A DNA stretch of 64,000 nt from Mangifera indica (Eukaryota; Streptophyta; Magnoliopsida; Sapindales; Anacardiaceae). Location: positions 8,438,449 through 8,502,448 of the forward strand of contig NC_058149.1 in assembly GCF_011075055.1 (NCBI RefSeq), read 5' to 3'. Both the position numbers and the translations under genes were made by a program. How positions within the stretch are numbered: position 1 is the first letter of the stretch; every line of letters begins with the position of its first letter. This document shows, piece by piece, positions 12,301 through 23,527 of the stretch. Under the pieces are notes generated by a model that saw only the letters and a program-made list of their open reading frames with translations, was not told the DNA's origin and made no database searches.

Positions 12301-13820
12301 ATGATGATCTCAAATCTAAAGATCACATGCACCATTGTATATTAAAAGATATAGTCCAAAAATACTGGGATAACCATCTATGTAGAATTCTCTTGATTGG
12401 TCAATTCAATGAGCATGTCATCCACATACACCCATATGTTGCACCAAGTTAACACCAACAACTTTAACACATGAGATTTATCTTTACCTTTTAGTAGATT
12501 GTTCAACTCTATAATAACTTTATCATATTATTTATACCCCTAGTCAAGATAATACTAAGGCTACAAACACTTTTAGATTGACCACCTAATGTACTTAGAG
12601 GAACCTCACGATCAAGCCATTTATTGATCAATTAAAATTTATTTTTATTCTAATTGAACCAAAAAAGAATTTTATAATAATGAAAATATCCCAATTAGGA
12701 TGAGAAGATAGTTTTTCCTTGTTTTCACATAAGAGAATAGGAAAATTGTTATGAAAAATTTTGGACAAATTCTCTGTTAAGTGAAAGTCTTCTCGATACT
12801 TCAAACTAAAAAATCTACCTACAACTCGTTGTTGGGGAGATAGAAGATGTTTCCTTAATTGTTGGTCTTATGATTGTATAATTATTTTGTTGACTAGAAA
12901 AAACCATATAACTATAGTAATTCAGCATTTTTATTCAATGTATGAAGTTAAGTTTCCATTGCAAGTTGTCTATGTCTTACCTAAATATTTTGTGATGCAA
13001 AAATTAATTTTATGTGATGTAATAAACTAAATTTTGATTGGGATATCTTAAATAATGTTTTTAAGAACTCAAACATTAAGATAATTTTCTAGGATGATTT
13101 TTCCGTAGTGTGAGGAAGTATGGCAATTCAATGCTAATCAGTTTGTTTGTGCAAAGATATGAGTTGTATGTGTTTGTCTTTTACAATTTTTGTTGTTTGT
13201 TTATCGTAAAATTGTCATGTGACACAACCATTTGAGCCAGAGGTTATAATATAATTATGATTGGTCGTAAGGGTAAATTGTACTATTGGACAATCTCGAG
13301 ACTTAATTGTTTTACCTAAAAAAATAAGTTTTGAATAGACTAAAATTCAGATTTTAAATGCGCCTTAACAAAAAATATTTATCGATTAAGTTATTACGTT
13401 TGAGTTTGAATAGAGATTGTTCAAACTCAAGATCAAATAGGATCTGGAAATTGGGTGTATTTGTCAGATTTTCAAACTTGAAGGGTATTATGAGATGTTT
13501 TTGCAAGTTTTAAAATTACAAAACGGGTCTGAAATTGACCCGAAATCCGAAATGCTCAATGAACTGCCTCAAAAAATATTCTAGGACCAAATAAGCAGAC
13601 CCAAAACTCATGCCGGGGTTAAACAAGCAAGGCCCGATTGGCAGCCTTATTCCCAAGGAGTGATTTGGCCTATTATCGTTCCACTTCCAGTTCCTTGGCT
13701 GTTCTATCATTTATGATCCCATTGACATATAAAGTAGTTAACATTCAGTTTTAATTTGTTTGATTCTGATTTCCTCACAAATTTTATTTGCTTTAAAAAT
13801 TTCCGTGTTAATATTTGCAG
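9349..13820. other. Gene-free stretch with probable decayed transposon sequence
   Basis: No supported ORF. 9893-10395 is very AT-rich and starts 'gaggacgtttgattaaaaac' and ends 'caaaccaaacactc', weak inverted ends like those of PIF/Harbinger-type MITEs. 11050-12850 has the look of a long-terminal-repeat region (TATA-like 'tataaaag' near 11316, long non-coding text), but I found no paired LTR, primer-binding site or pol motif. 13516-13740 is moderately GC-rich and may be the promoter or 5' leader of the ARPC3 gene. Confidence 0.35.
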
Positions 13821-14559
13821 GAAGTTTGGGTGGAATCTGATTCGTCTACCTCCAAATATTAACAAATGGTATGAGATCCTTTCCCTATTTTAATTTCTCA
13901 AACATTTTGTGTGTTTTTTTTATTGGGCATTAACCATCTTTGATGATCAAACACATTAATAATTTAATCAAAATTTGAACTTAAACTTTCTAAATGAGTT
14001 CAATGGCCTTCTGGGTTTTCGAAAAATAGGAATTTGATTAATTGTACAGTTAATGTAGATGAACAATGTATATCCAGAAGTTAGAGATAGTTTTGTTCTA
14101 TAGGTTTATCACTCAAGTCTCGTGGATGAGGAAGGAGTTACTAAAGCTTGTGGATGCCCTTTACTTCCTTTGAAAAGCCATATAAAGGGTCCTGCCCCAG
14201 CTTCTGATAAAGGTTATATTTTTCTTTTATATTCTAAAAGATTTACCCTTTTGGTTGTGTTTGTGGATAATGACATGTGTTTACAGCAGATAAAACTGAT
14301 ATTGTTGATGAAGCTATCACATTCTTTCGGGCAAATGTTTTCTTTAGAAACTTTGATATTAAGAGCTCAGCTGATAAGCTTCTTATATATTTGACATTCT
14401 ACATAAATATGGCTTTGAAGAGGCTTGAGGGCTGCAGAACCTTGGCTGAGGGAACCAAAGCCATAATTAACTTGGGCTTAGAAAATGTTCTTGTGCCTGG
14501 CGAGCCTAATTTTCCTTTTCCAGGTCTTTTTCCTCTTCCCCAATCAAAACAGGAAGCAG
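13821..14559 (+). CDS. ARPC3: Actin-related protein 2/3 complex subunit 3 (ARPC3/p21), terminal exon not found
   Basis: Subunit of the Arp2/3 complex, which nucleates branched actin filaments. In plants the complex shapes trichomes and pavement cells. A leader exon starting after an acceptor at 13820 carries the ATG at 13866-13868. The exon then breaks directly after the ATG (donor at 13869), and coding resumes at 14104-14212 and 14290-14559. The product is clearly ARPC3: VYHSSLVDEEGVTKACGCP, then LLPLKSHIKGP, then FFRANVFFRNFDIKSSADK, then LEGCRTLAEGTKAIINLGLE, ending FPFPGLFPLPQSKQEA. About 127 residues are present of the ~174 usual for the family. The last ~47 residues should follow the donor at 14560. 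I read 14560-16690 on the + strand and found no exon for them. Reading through the donor adds about 40 unrelated residues to a stop ending at 14681. There are no internal stops, so the loss is recent, or the exon was removed by an assembly fault. Confidence 0.88.
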
Positions 14560-15637
14560 GTAAAGTTTATTCTTGTCTATTTACGCATTTAGTATTACTT
14601 ATATGTCATAGAGTTTATTCAATTGCTGAAGAATTTGTACAGCTTTTTTCCAAGTTACATTATTTGGTCATACTTAATTAATTAGTCATCTCATTTGCTT
14701 TACATCATGTTTATATTGTTGCCTTTTAATTTTCTGCTTAAGATTGTTTAAGCTATAGCTATTATACTAAATTTCTTTAATTTTTTAAAAATAATCCATT
14801 CTATATTTCATCCTATAGTTTCCTTGTAAATATGTTTGTTTCAATTGTGGTTAGCTCAATTCTAAGTTTATAATATCTGTCTGTTTACTCAAATTGTTGT
14901 CATCCATGTAGTGGCTTAAGCAGCCCCTATGTTTTATCAGCTTGTTTCTGTATTGAAGAGTACATCTAAAAGAAGGATAATCATGAGCAGAATTAAACGA
15001 GTTTACCTTCTTGTGTCTTCAGTTTATTTCATTGTTTCAATTTTTCTAGAAGATACCTTGCTGAAACTGTAATGCATGCCTTATGGTTATGATCAATATC
15101 CAATTATATGTATGGTCACTTGGTGAATCTTCCCTTGAATGATTATAACTTTTGACAGAAGTTTTTAACAGAGGTTGTTAAAGTTTATACTCAAGTTAAA
15201 AAACATTAACTTAATATGTATGGTTATGATCAATGTCCAATCAAGTTGTCTTTTCCACTTTTTGAGTGCATTGGTTAATATTTTTCTATTTAAGTTTATA
15301 CTCAAGTTAAAAAACATTAACAAATATGCTTAAAAATATACTTAATTTGTTGTTACAAACAATTTTATTATAAATATTTTAAATATTATTATTAATAATA
15401 TCATAGCAAATAATATTTTTTAATTAATTATATTTTACATTTAAAAATCATATTATTAATATATTTTAATTTAATTTTACATTTAAAATTATCATTATCA
15501 TTTTGAAAGATAAATAAATATTTTTTATTATAATATGAAAACAGTTACCCATGAGTCAAGATATATGTCCTAAAATTTTCACTTAATTTCTTAACATTAT
15601 TTATCAAATGTTTATTATTATTAATATAAGAGTAATG

Positions 15638-15676
<39 letters not shown>

Positions 15677-16694
15677 ATAAAAAAATTATACAAACCAATA
15701 TGATAATTATTTAATGGTGATAATGTAACAATATTGATATATAATAAATTAAAAGGTATTATCACATCACTGTCACATCAGTATATATAATTTTTTAGTA
15801 CACAAATTCGATGCATATATTATTAATGTAAAAAATATAATTATAATTACAACTAAATTATAATCATAATCATGCTCACAAAAAATGTAAAAAATTTAAG
15901 TTACAGTATCATAACTCATTTAAAGTAGTATTAAATTATAATTACAACTAATTTTTTTAATAATTAATATGTTTCTTATTCAAATTCTTTTAATTAATTA
16001 CTATAAGGATATCATATTATTGATTTAAAATAATTATTATTAAAATCAAGGTATATAGTATTATAACAAGTTCTGTCAGACTGATGAATCATAAAGGTCA
16101 TGTCCTGACCTTGGGTAAGGTATACTACGTACAGACCAACCCATTAAAACACAACCTAAAAAATCTTGAGTCATGCTATAGACACTCGATATATGGTGGC
16201 TGACCCGGCTTGTAAAACCCATACTATAGTAAGTCTTGACCTGATGCAACCCATCAGTACAAGGGACTGGTCCGATCTGACCTGTCAGAGCCGCACTATA
16301 ATAGGCCTCAGCCCAGTACAGCCGATTGGTATGACGCAACGTAAGTACAAATTTTCCAGTTAAAAGACAAAAGCCAAGCGGTGCAAGTTGCCCAAGGATG
16401 CAAATTGAGAGACGCATTCTGATATTTTTAATTTATTTGGTGAGAGTTCATTAATTTTAGTACAGAATCTGATTCTTTTGGCTAACAGCATATGCTACCA
16501 GGCCATGAGCTCATCATTCAAACCAGGCAATATATGGCTTACCATAAATATTATGGATATTAATTCCTTAATAATCAGAATTTATTGAACAATTCATTTA
16601 CAGAGACATCAAATCAATCAATCGCTCACACAATAACAAAGAAAAGAATCAATTTACAAATATTCACTAATCTAAAATTTAATTACCTTCAAGT
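14560..16694. other. Region after ARPC3: AT-rich, microsatellite, no terminal exon
   Basis: 14560-15290 is intron-like sequence. A phrase near 15184 ('agtttatactcaagttaaaa') recurs near 15295. 15300-16060 is extremely AT-rich, with a (TA)n tract at about 15641-15671, and looks like inserted AT-rich transposon debris. 16075-16350 is less AT-rich and has degenerate tandem phrases of roughly 70-95 bp, each starting 'tgacc' and containing 'ctatag' or 'ctataat'. No gene is supported until the minus-strand gene that ends at 16695. Confidence 0.45.
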
Positions 16695-17861
16695 TTATGG
16701 TGAAGACCCCCACAAAACTTCTGCAACAATGGTGGCTGCCTCCGCGTCAGAGGCTGATGCTTCCCTCACTCTCACCAATATCTCTTGCTTGAATGCTCTT
16801 TTCTCCCTTTGCCTCAATCCCTCCCCCACTTCCAATTGCACTGCAAATCTCGCCACACAGCTCGCAAATGGATGCGTTTCCAAATAGCTCTTCTGTGTGC
16901 TCTCTGTGTTTCTTTCCAATTTGTCATCCTTTTTATCAAATCTCTCCATTTCAATCAAATCCCCACCCAACTCTGACCTCTGCAACTCGACCAGTTTCTT
17001 CACCAACCCTTGGTTCAGCATCGCCTCAATCGCCTCCTTTCTCCCGAAATAACCCATTTCAAGAACGCAATCCATAGCCACCACTCGAATTTCCAAATCC
17101 TTCACTTCTAATAAACTTATAATTTTCTCCATTTCACCATATGATTCAATTAAATCCACAAGTGGGGATTTTATGGATTTAATTAATCCACACAGCACAT
17201 TGATGGAATGTGTTGATCCCATTTTTATTAGAGCTTGTATCGTTGGCCCCATCAACACTTGACCCACGAAAACATCTTTGTTGAATCTCATTAAAGCTGC
17301 AATTCCATACGCTGCTTGTTCTCTCAATCTCTTTGAACGTTTTGAATTACAAAGAATCGTTTCGAGTAAAGTAAAGACCTTTGCTTTAAGCACCAAATCT
17401 TGTAACTCGCGGTTAAAACCCAGCGAAACTCGCTCCTCGAACTGAGTCAGTAACTTCACCAACTCGTCTTCGTTATCACACGGATCTTTCAATTTTTTTA
17501 CAAGGTTTTCGATACTCTCTCTATCAATCCACGCCTGAATTTCACTCTCGAGTGAGGCCGCGACTCGGGAAATAGAATGAGTCGAGACTCGGCGAGTCAA
17601 GAAGTTTCCGAAGCTGAGGCCGCGGGATCTCTGCAGAGTTTCGACGAGAGTTTTGAGGCTACTGAGATGTTGAGAGAGAGTGTACAGATTGGGATCTTTG
17701 GAAAGGAGGGTGTCGGACTCGGTCTGGAGCTCGAGGAGAGCTTTAATGGCGGATGAATTGAAATCATTTAAAATAGAGGAGGGGTGAGCTTGGAGGTCGT
17801 GGGAGGCTTCTTTGAGAGCTTCTAGAACGTTAAGAACTGCGGGCGGGTCTTGTTCTGCCAT
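16695..17861 (-). CDS. Armadillo (ARM) repeat protein, intronless
   Basis: A single uninterrupted frame of 388 residues on the minus strand, starting at the ATG at 17861. The N-terminal ~110 residues (VLNVLEALKEASHDLQAHP, then SQHLSSLKTLVETLQRS) form helices like the N-terminal domain found before ARM repeats in plant U-box and ARM proteins. From about residue 115 there are degenerate ARM-type helices: LVKKLKD..., REQAAYGIAALMRFNK, IQALIKMGSTHSINVLCGLI, then IISLLEVKDLEIRVVAMDCVLEMG and AMLNQGLVKKLVELQ. No U-box is present. Such proteins are protein-interaction scaffolds; the partner and pathway cannot be inferred from the sequence. The C-terminus (VRVREASASDAEAATIVAEVLWGSSP) is well formed, so the gene looks intact. 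Confidence 0.88.
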   Translation of the reverse strand: MAEQDPPAVLNVLEALKEASHDLQAHPSSILNDFNSSAIKALLELQTESDTLLSKDPNLYTLSQHLSSLKTLVETLQRSRGLSFGNFLTRRVSTHSISRVAASLESEIQAWIDRESIENLVKKLKDPCDNEDELVKLLTQFEERVSLGFNRELQDLVLKAKVFTLLETILCNSKRSKRLREQAAYGIAALMRFNKDVFVGQVLMGPTIQALIKMGSTHSINVLCGLIKSIKSPLVDLIESYGEMEKIISLLEVKDLEIRVVAMDCVLEMGYFGRKEAIEAMLNQGLVKKLVELQRSELGGDLIEMERFDKKDDKLERNTESTQKSYLETHPFASCVARFAVQLEVGEGLRQREKRAFKQEILVRVREASASDAEAATIVAEVLWGSSP

Positions 17862-18037
17862 GGAAGATGAAGAAGAGAGGTTTGTTTGGGTTTTCGTAGA
17901 ATGTTAGAGAGAATTAAGTGTTTGGGTTTGATTTGAAATACCGAGAGATGAGAAAGGAAACGACTGGTCAACGAGGGTCGTCGTCTTCTTCCTCTCTATT
18001 TCCAACCAACCACTTCCCCTTTCTCTAGGTCTTTGTT

Positions 18038-18045
18038 GATTTATA
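18038..18045 (-). promoter_or_regulatory. Candidate TATA box of the ARM-repeat gene
   Basis: On the minus strand this reads TATAAATC, about 180 bases before the ATG at 17861, a plausible place for a TATA box followed by a short 5' UTR. It is supported only by position and motif. Confidence 0.4.
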
Positions 18046-18432
18046 GTTTTGAAATAACGTCATTTTTTATTAATAAATACGATTATTTTAAAATTTAAAT
18101 TTATTATATTTTAAATTTAAATAAAATTATATTATTTTATCATTCTTATACATTTAACTTTATTTTTTGGTTATACAGTCTTTAAACTAATTTTCCTTAT
18201 TTATATAGAATTAAAATAAAATTCCTTTTTAACATTTTATCTTGAATAATTTAATAATAATTATGTTTATTTAATTGTAAATATATAATTAGTTATTTAA
18301 ATAAGGTATAATTATATGATTATATACTTTTAAATTTAAGACTCGATTATATAATAATATATTATTAAAATATTTAATTAAATAGTTAAAATTAAATTTA
18401 TATCACATTACTATAATTATAATATTTTTTGT

Positions 18433-19480
18433 GTCCTAAGGACTATTTTCCACTCAAGTTTTGATGCATTTTTAAAATCATATCTACGAGATTTGAAAAA
18501 TCTAAAATCTCATTCATTGACCAACTAGGTTAAAATTTTTTATTAGAAGTAGAGGTGAAATCATCATTTTACTAATAATGTTAAAAATATATAAAATTTT
18601 ATTAAGTTTTAAAAACTAACATTTTACTCCACCTAAAGTTTTCTAACTTTGAAAAGTCAAATTTTTCTTCCAATCCTAGGTTTTCTTTTTTCTCCCATCT
18701 AGCCACCATCTTTGCCACTAGCAACCTTGCCTCTCTATCATAAAATGTTGGTCGACGCCTCCTCTCTCTAGATCTCTTCATCTTTGACGAAGAAAGGAAG
18801 ATCTTTTCATCTTGATGAAGATATCTAGAAAGGGGAGGTCTTCGTACTCCATCATGCATGAATCGACATTTTAGGGTAGAGAGAAAAAGTCATTGGTGTT
18901 GGAGATGGTGGCCAAAGGGGCAAAGGAAAAAACCTTTAGGTTTGGGGGGGGGGGGGGGGGGGGGGGGGGAGGAAATTGTGACGTTTAAAAATTAAAAAAC
19001 TTTAAATAATTAATTTCCATGCCAGAATAGAGAATTTTGGAGGGATAAACTGAGCCCAAATAAGCTTACCCCATTGAAGAGAAGGGGAAGCACCTCTAAC
19101 CGAATCATAGTTTGCCGAAAATGTAAGATTAGTTTTTAAAATTTATAAGTGAAAATATAATGAATTTTATTTTATTTAATATTATTAATAAAATGATGAT
19201 TTTATCTTTACCTCTAACAAAAAAATTTAACGGCTATTACCCTATAAGTGAAATTTTAGGTTTTTCAAATTTTGTGAATATGACTTTAAGAATACATCAA
19301 AACTTAAATGAGATTATAAGTTTTTCAATATCATTAGTAAAATAACGATTTTACCGTTACCTTTAATAAAAAAAATTTAATAATAATTAATTTATAGATG
19401 AGATTTTAAATTTTTTAAACTTCATTATATAATTTGGAAATTACATAAAAAAGTGGGTCGGGATAAGTCCTTTAACTATT
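18433..19480. mobile_element. Diverged fold-back element (copy 4) with a 26-base G run
   Basis: The left end 'gtcctaaggactattttcc' matches the fold-back family terminus. The following blocks ('atctcattcattga', 'gaaatcatcattttact', 'aaaactaacattttact') have reverse-complement partners at about 18970-19440. The centre again has 'gacgaag' phrases, as in the other copies. A run of 26 consecutive G occupies 18944-18969. The right end near 19475 is blurred, part of the right arm is repeated (19235-19330 against 19385-19440), and I find no target duplication. Boundaries are approximate. The 85-residue frame at 18602-18859 is inside the arm and not a gene. Confidence 0.55.
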
Positions 19481-19863
19481 AAATTAATATTTATTTAAAA
19501 ATGACCGTGATAACAGATATTATAAAAAAACTTCTATTAACAGCCATGTATTTTGGAGCCACAATTCATTTAGTACACACAAAATAAATTTAACTTAAAG
19601 TAAGTTGAATTATTATTATTCTTATAATATGATCATAACAGTATGGCGAATGATTTGTTATATTAGTATTCCTAAATTGAATATATAAATTCTATTTATA
19701 ATGACAAATTATAAATAAGTAGGATAATATTATATTAATTATTGTGTCAAAGCTCAACCAACCACATTTAAAGTGAAAAATTAATGGAAATAATCCCTAA
19801 TTAATGATTACATAGTAAGTCTGCGACTTGGAAGCATACTCGGATGTCAATTATCAATAAAAC

Positions 19864-20016
19864 TATGTGTATCTATTTTAGGTACATAAATGTATATATA
19901 TTTATATGTATCATCATATGATTAGATGATTTTGAATTAAGAATAAAACAATAATCAATCATATGATGACATATATGAGTGTGTATACATTTGTGTACTC
20001 AAAATAGATACACATA
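19864..20016. mobile_element. Small palindromic AT-rich MITE
   Basis: It starts TATGTGTATCTATTTT and ends AAAATAGATACACATA. Pairing continues inwards through 'catcatatgatt' and 'aatcatatgatg', so most of the 153 bp folds back on itself. Related AT-rich palindromic text is visible around 41160-41310 (PAP26 intron), 42370-42520, 57310-57490 and 62020-62130. The superfamily cannot be assigned because no clear target duplication is seen. Confidence 0.65.
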
Positions 20017-20220
20017 ATATTACTCGTCAATTATTATTAAATAATGAATTGTCGAAAACTGGTTGGTTGGTCATAAGAGATGTTTGACCCGATTTAATCA
20101 CAAACTCTCCAGAGAGAGAGAGAGCCCACATTGTCCATTTTGTGGTTAATTATGATATAGCACGCAACTTGGTCATCGCACAAATTAGGAGTATCAAAGT
20201 ATGATTAGAATGTGAAAAGG

Positions 20221-20508
20221 TAGGTTTAGATTCAAATTGAATCGAATTTAAGTTTAATTTAGTTCATATATAGTTGAGTTTGAGTTTAAGCTTATAAAAG
20301 TTAAGTTTAAACTCGATTTGAATTTGGTTCAGCTCGTTTTTTGTTATTAAAATAACATCGTTTTAATACATATTGATCAAAACGATGTCATTTTATATCA
20401 AAATTTTTAATTAAAAAATATGACGAGCAGCTCGAGTTCGACTAAGATCAGCTTCTTTCGGGCTCCCCCGAATCGAGCTCAAGCTAGCTCGGTTTGAATA
20501 TAACCCTA
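20221..20508. mobile_element. Degenerate hAT-type MITE
   Basis: The ends TAGGTTTAGATTCAAA and TTTGAATATAACCCTA are inverted versions of each other and resemble the better-preserved element at 27400-27748. The interior is the 'ctcgagctcgagtt' type text shared by that family. Flanking 8-mers TGAAAAGG and TTAAAAAA agree at 5 of 8 positions, consistent with an old insertion. Confidence 0.5.
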
Positions 20509-21779
20509 TTAAAAAAGGTCGGGTCCATCTGAGATATGATTAAAAAGCACATTTCAGTAGGATACGATTCACTATCATAACAAGTTGTATTTAACTCGTG
20601 AATCTATCGAATCATGTCATGGGCCTAGTTTTTAAGGTCATGGGTTAATCTGGTTCGATATTGTATTCAATATTAACAAAATAAATCATAAAATTACAAT
20701 TAAAATATAAAAATTAAAAATTAAAAATTAAAAAAATAAGTTAAATTCTTTGAATTAATCTTACGTATATGAGATAACCAAAATTTAAGTTTGATTCAAA
20801 TGTGATATTGAATATTGGATGAACGGAGTGATTATACTATTTTAGATGTGGAACACTTTTGCAAAGAGTACAAAATGCAAAAGTGTCTTACATACGAAAG
20901 AATACAATTATTCATTCTTTTAATCCACTATAAATAAAAACTAAACAAAGTAGAAAGTTCAATTAAACTCAAGTTTTAAATAACACATTGATAAAATTGT
21001 TCATGAAAACTTAACTTACTTATTATAAATAAGTTTATTTTCTTTTTAATCACAATTCAATTTCTTAACATATTTTTTTATTAGAAAACATAATTAAAAA
21101 AAATTATTTTTTATAAAAATTAATGAACCGACTCATTAAAGGCCTGACCTAATATGACTTTATATTTATAAGGTTGTGTCAAGAGCTTGCCCTGACATGG
21201 CTCTATATTTATAGGTTATGTCATGGGTATTGTAATTATACAAGCCTTAGGCTTGACATGACTTATAGATACGATAGACTGCATCGAAGTTGACATAACC
21301 TATTATCTTGTCTAATTATGATTATAATATTAATTTATTATGTAAAAATTAATTTTTATATATTTGATATAATTTACGATTATTCTATGAAATTATAATT
21401 CAATTGTGAGTATTTAGTAAATAATTTTAAAAACTAATTATTTGTATTAAAATGTTTAATATATTTGATGCTTTATTTACCAGTTTACCGCTTTGCTTAA
21501 ATATCTAAACTAAATTTAATGTGTACACTATCTCTTTGACATTGTAAAATAATTTTCAATAAGTAATTATATTTAAAAAGTAACATTAAAAACTCAACAA
21601 TTATTAAAAAAATAAATAAATGAAATAAATTTGAAAAATTCAATCAATTGTGAACACTAAAAAAAAAATTAATATTAATATATTAGTATTTACATGTTAA
21701 AAAATTAGAATGTCCCATACTAACTTTATTAGAGCATAAATTTTAAAACATATATATTTTAAGACATATATTTTAATAT

Positions 21780-22226
21780 TTTAAGATAAGCCAAAGGTCC
21801 ATTTCCCGCCCAAGGTTTAGTAAACCAACAAACTCTTATCAATTAATTTTAAAAAACTCAAATCTTTATCTTTTTATTAAATTTATTGTTAAAGTTAAGG
21901 GTAAAAATATTATTAATCTAAAAATACTTTTAAAAAACTAAAATTTCTCATATTTTCTCTTCTCTAAATTTAAAAATCTAACAATTTTTTCAATCTACAG
22001 TTGAAAAAATAACTATTTTTCCTTTAAAGTTTCATTTCTTTTTATTCTTTCTCTAGCAACCATTTTACGATTAACCTCTCATTTATCTGCACTCCTTTTG
22101 ACCTCTAGGACGAAGATGCTACCACGAAGGCAACGAATCTAGGCAGCATAATCGAAGCCAAGGTGATTCGTTTCCCACCGTCGGGAACATTTTAGTGGGA
22201 AACAGTCCTTTTTGGCCTTTAAGATA
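21780..22226. mobile_element. Fold-back MULE-type element (copy 5) with perfect 9-bp target duplication
   Basis: The body is 21789-22217 (429 bp), AGCCAAAGGTCC to TTTTTGGCC. It is bordered by TTTAAGATA at 21780-21788 and 22218-22226. The left arm has the family order 'catttcccgcccaaggttt', 'ttaagggtaaaaatatt', 'acaattttttcaatc'. The core has 'aggacgaagatgc'. The right arm is shortened and ends '...gtgggaaacagtcc'. It sits exactly at the right boundary of duplicated segment A, so it inserted at, or helped define, that boundary. Confidence 0.8.
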
Positions 22227-22570
22227 AGCAAACCTGCATTCTATGTAACCTCTGCGTACAGCTTATTTGATAAAATAACAATTTTCATTACAAAATTATT
22301 ATATAATACATATATATATACATCATGAAGAGGTAGGGTTCAATTTTAATTTTTTTAACATTCAAAATTTTATATTAAAAGATTTATTATTATTCTGTTA
22401 AAAGATTAAATGTTTCGATAATTTAATGCTTTAACTAACTGAAATTTTTATTTGAATAATTAATTATATATTTAATCTATTATTACAATAAACATGTGAC
22501 AATATTAAGCTTAATCCAATTTAATATAAAATATTTAACCTAATTTAATATGATACAATGAAAATAAAAG

Positions 22571-23250
22571 AACTGAAATTCGAATTCTATACGTTGAAAT
22601 ACCTTAAAGTGACGATAATCGGAAAATGGTTCAGAAATCTTGAAAATACGAATCGATATATCCTAAAATGGTGAAATTAGAAAAAACGGGATTGAAATTT
22701 GAATTCTATACGTTAAAATACCTTAAAGTGACGATACTCGGGAAATCATTCAAAAATCGTGAAAATACAAATCGATATATCCTAAAATGGTGAAATTAGA
22801 AAAAATGGAATTGAAATTCGAATTCTATACGTTGAAATATCTTAAAGTGACGATAATTGAAAAATCGTTCGGAGATCTTGAAAATACGATTCGATATATC
22901 CTGAAATGGTGAAATTCGAAAAAACGGAGTTGAAATTCGAATTCTATACGTTGAAATACCTTAAAGTGACGATAATCGAAAAATCGTTCGGAACTCGTAA
23001 AAATACGAATTCATATATCCTAAAATAGTGAAATTCGGAAAAACGGAACTGAAATTCGAATTCTATACGTTGAAATACCTTAAAGTGACAATAATCGAAA
23101 AATTTCAAAATACGAATCGGTATATCCTGAAATTGTGAAATTCGAAAAAACGGAACTGAAATTCGAACTCTATCAGTTGAAATACCTATGAATGTCGCTA
23201 ACCGAAAAATCATTTGAAAAATTGAAAAAACGAATCGATATATCCTATAA
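22571..23250. repeat. Tandem array of a 119-bp unit, about six copies
   Basis: The phrase '(c/t)tgaaatt(c/t)gaattctatacg' recurs at 22573, 22692, 22811, 22930, 23049 and 23156. Spacings are 119, 119, 119, 119 and 107. The last short step is a 12-base deletion. Each unit also has 'ccttaaagtgacgata', 'gatatatcct' and 'gtgaaatt'. The units differ by scattered substitutions. An 89-residue frame at 22944-23213 on the minus strand is itself repetitive (FQRIEFEFQF against STDRVRISVP) and is a by-product. 23250-23530 holds further diverged phrases of the same flavour. Confidence 0.92.
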
Positions 23251-23527
23251 ACGAAAAATCGAAATATTAAATTGAAATTACGTCGTTACATCGTAAGTTG
23301 TGTCAAAAAGCACCAAAATTCGAAAACTCGAATTTAAAATTTGAAAAATACATATAGAAAAACCTAAAACAGAAAAAACGGATATAAAATTCGAAAACTA
23401 TACGATCAGAAATTGTGGATAAGAAAATTGTCAATTTAACCCCTCATGAAAATTCTTTAATTAAAAAGGTCCAATGTTATATCAAAAATTTCCATAAAAC
23501 CCCCTATGTTGTAACGAATCTATCCGA

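Larger units (their letters stand above)
19521..21785. repeat. Duplicated segment, copy A
   Basis: 19521-19827 and 20953-21785 match 24724-25853 nearly base for base (for example 'acagccatgtattttggagc' at 19540 and 24743, and 'caattgtgagtatttagtaa'). The middle of copy A, about 19828-20952 (1.1 kb), is absent from copy B. That extra part holds the palindromic MITE at 19864-20016 and a hAT-like piece at 20221-20508. There are no TG...CA ends or primer-binding site, so I read it as a segmental duplication rather than paired LTRs. Confidence 0.85.

Noticed and set aside
14560..14681. Extension of the ARPC3 frame past the donor
   Set aside because: The added residues do not resemble the ARPC3 family, and a consensus donor (gtaaag) stands at the end of the conserved part.
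16188..16215. 'tggtggctgacccgg' reading WWLTR, resembling the WWLAF of the missing ARPC3 C-terminus
   Set aside because: The residues on either side do not match ARPC3, and there is no suitable upstream acceptor with the preceding conserved residues. Chance match.
16585..17077. Plus-strand frames of 63-100 residues
   Set aside because: They are the opposite strand of the C-terminal half of the ARM-repeat gene.
22944..23213. 89-residue minus-strand frame with internal repeats
   Set aside because: It is a read-through of the 119-bp tandem array. The protein repeat follows the DNA period, and the other units do not stay open.
22571..23250. Regularly spaced repeats that could suggest a CRISPR array
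   Set aside because: The whole 119-bp unit repeats, with no unique spacers, in a plant nuclear context.
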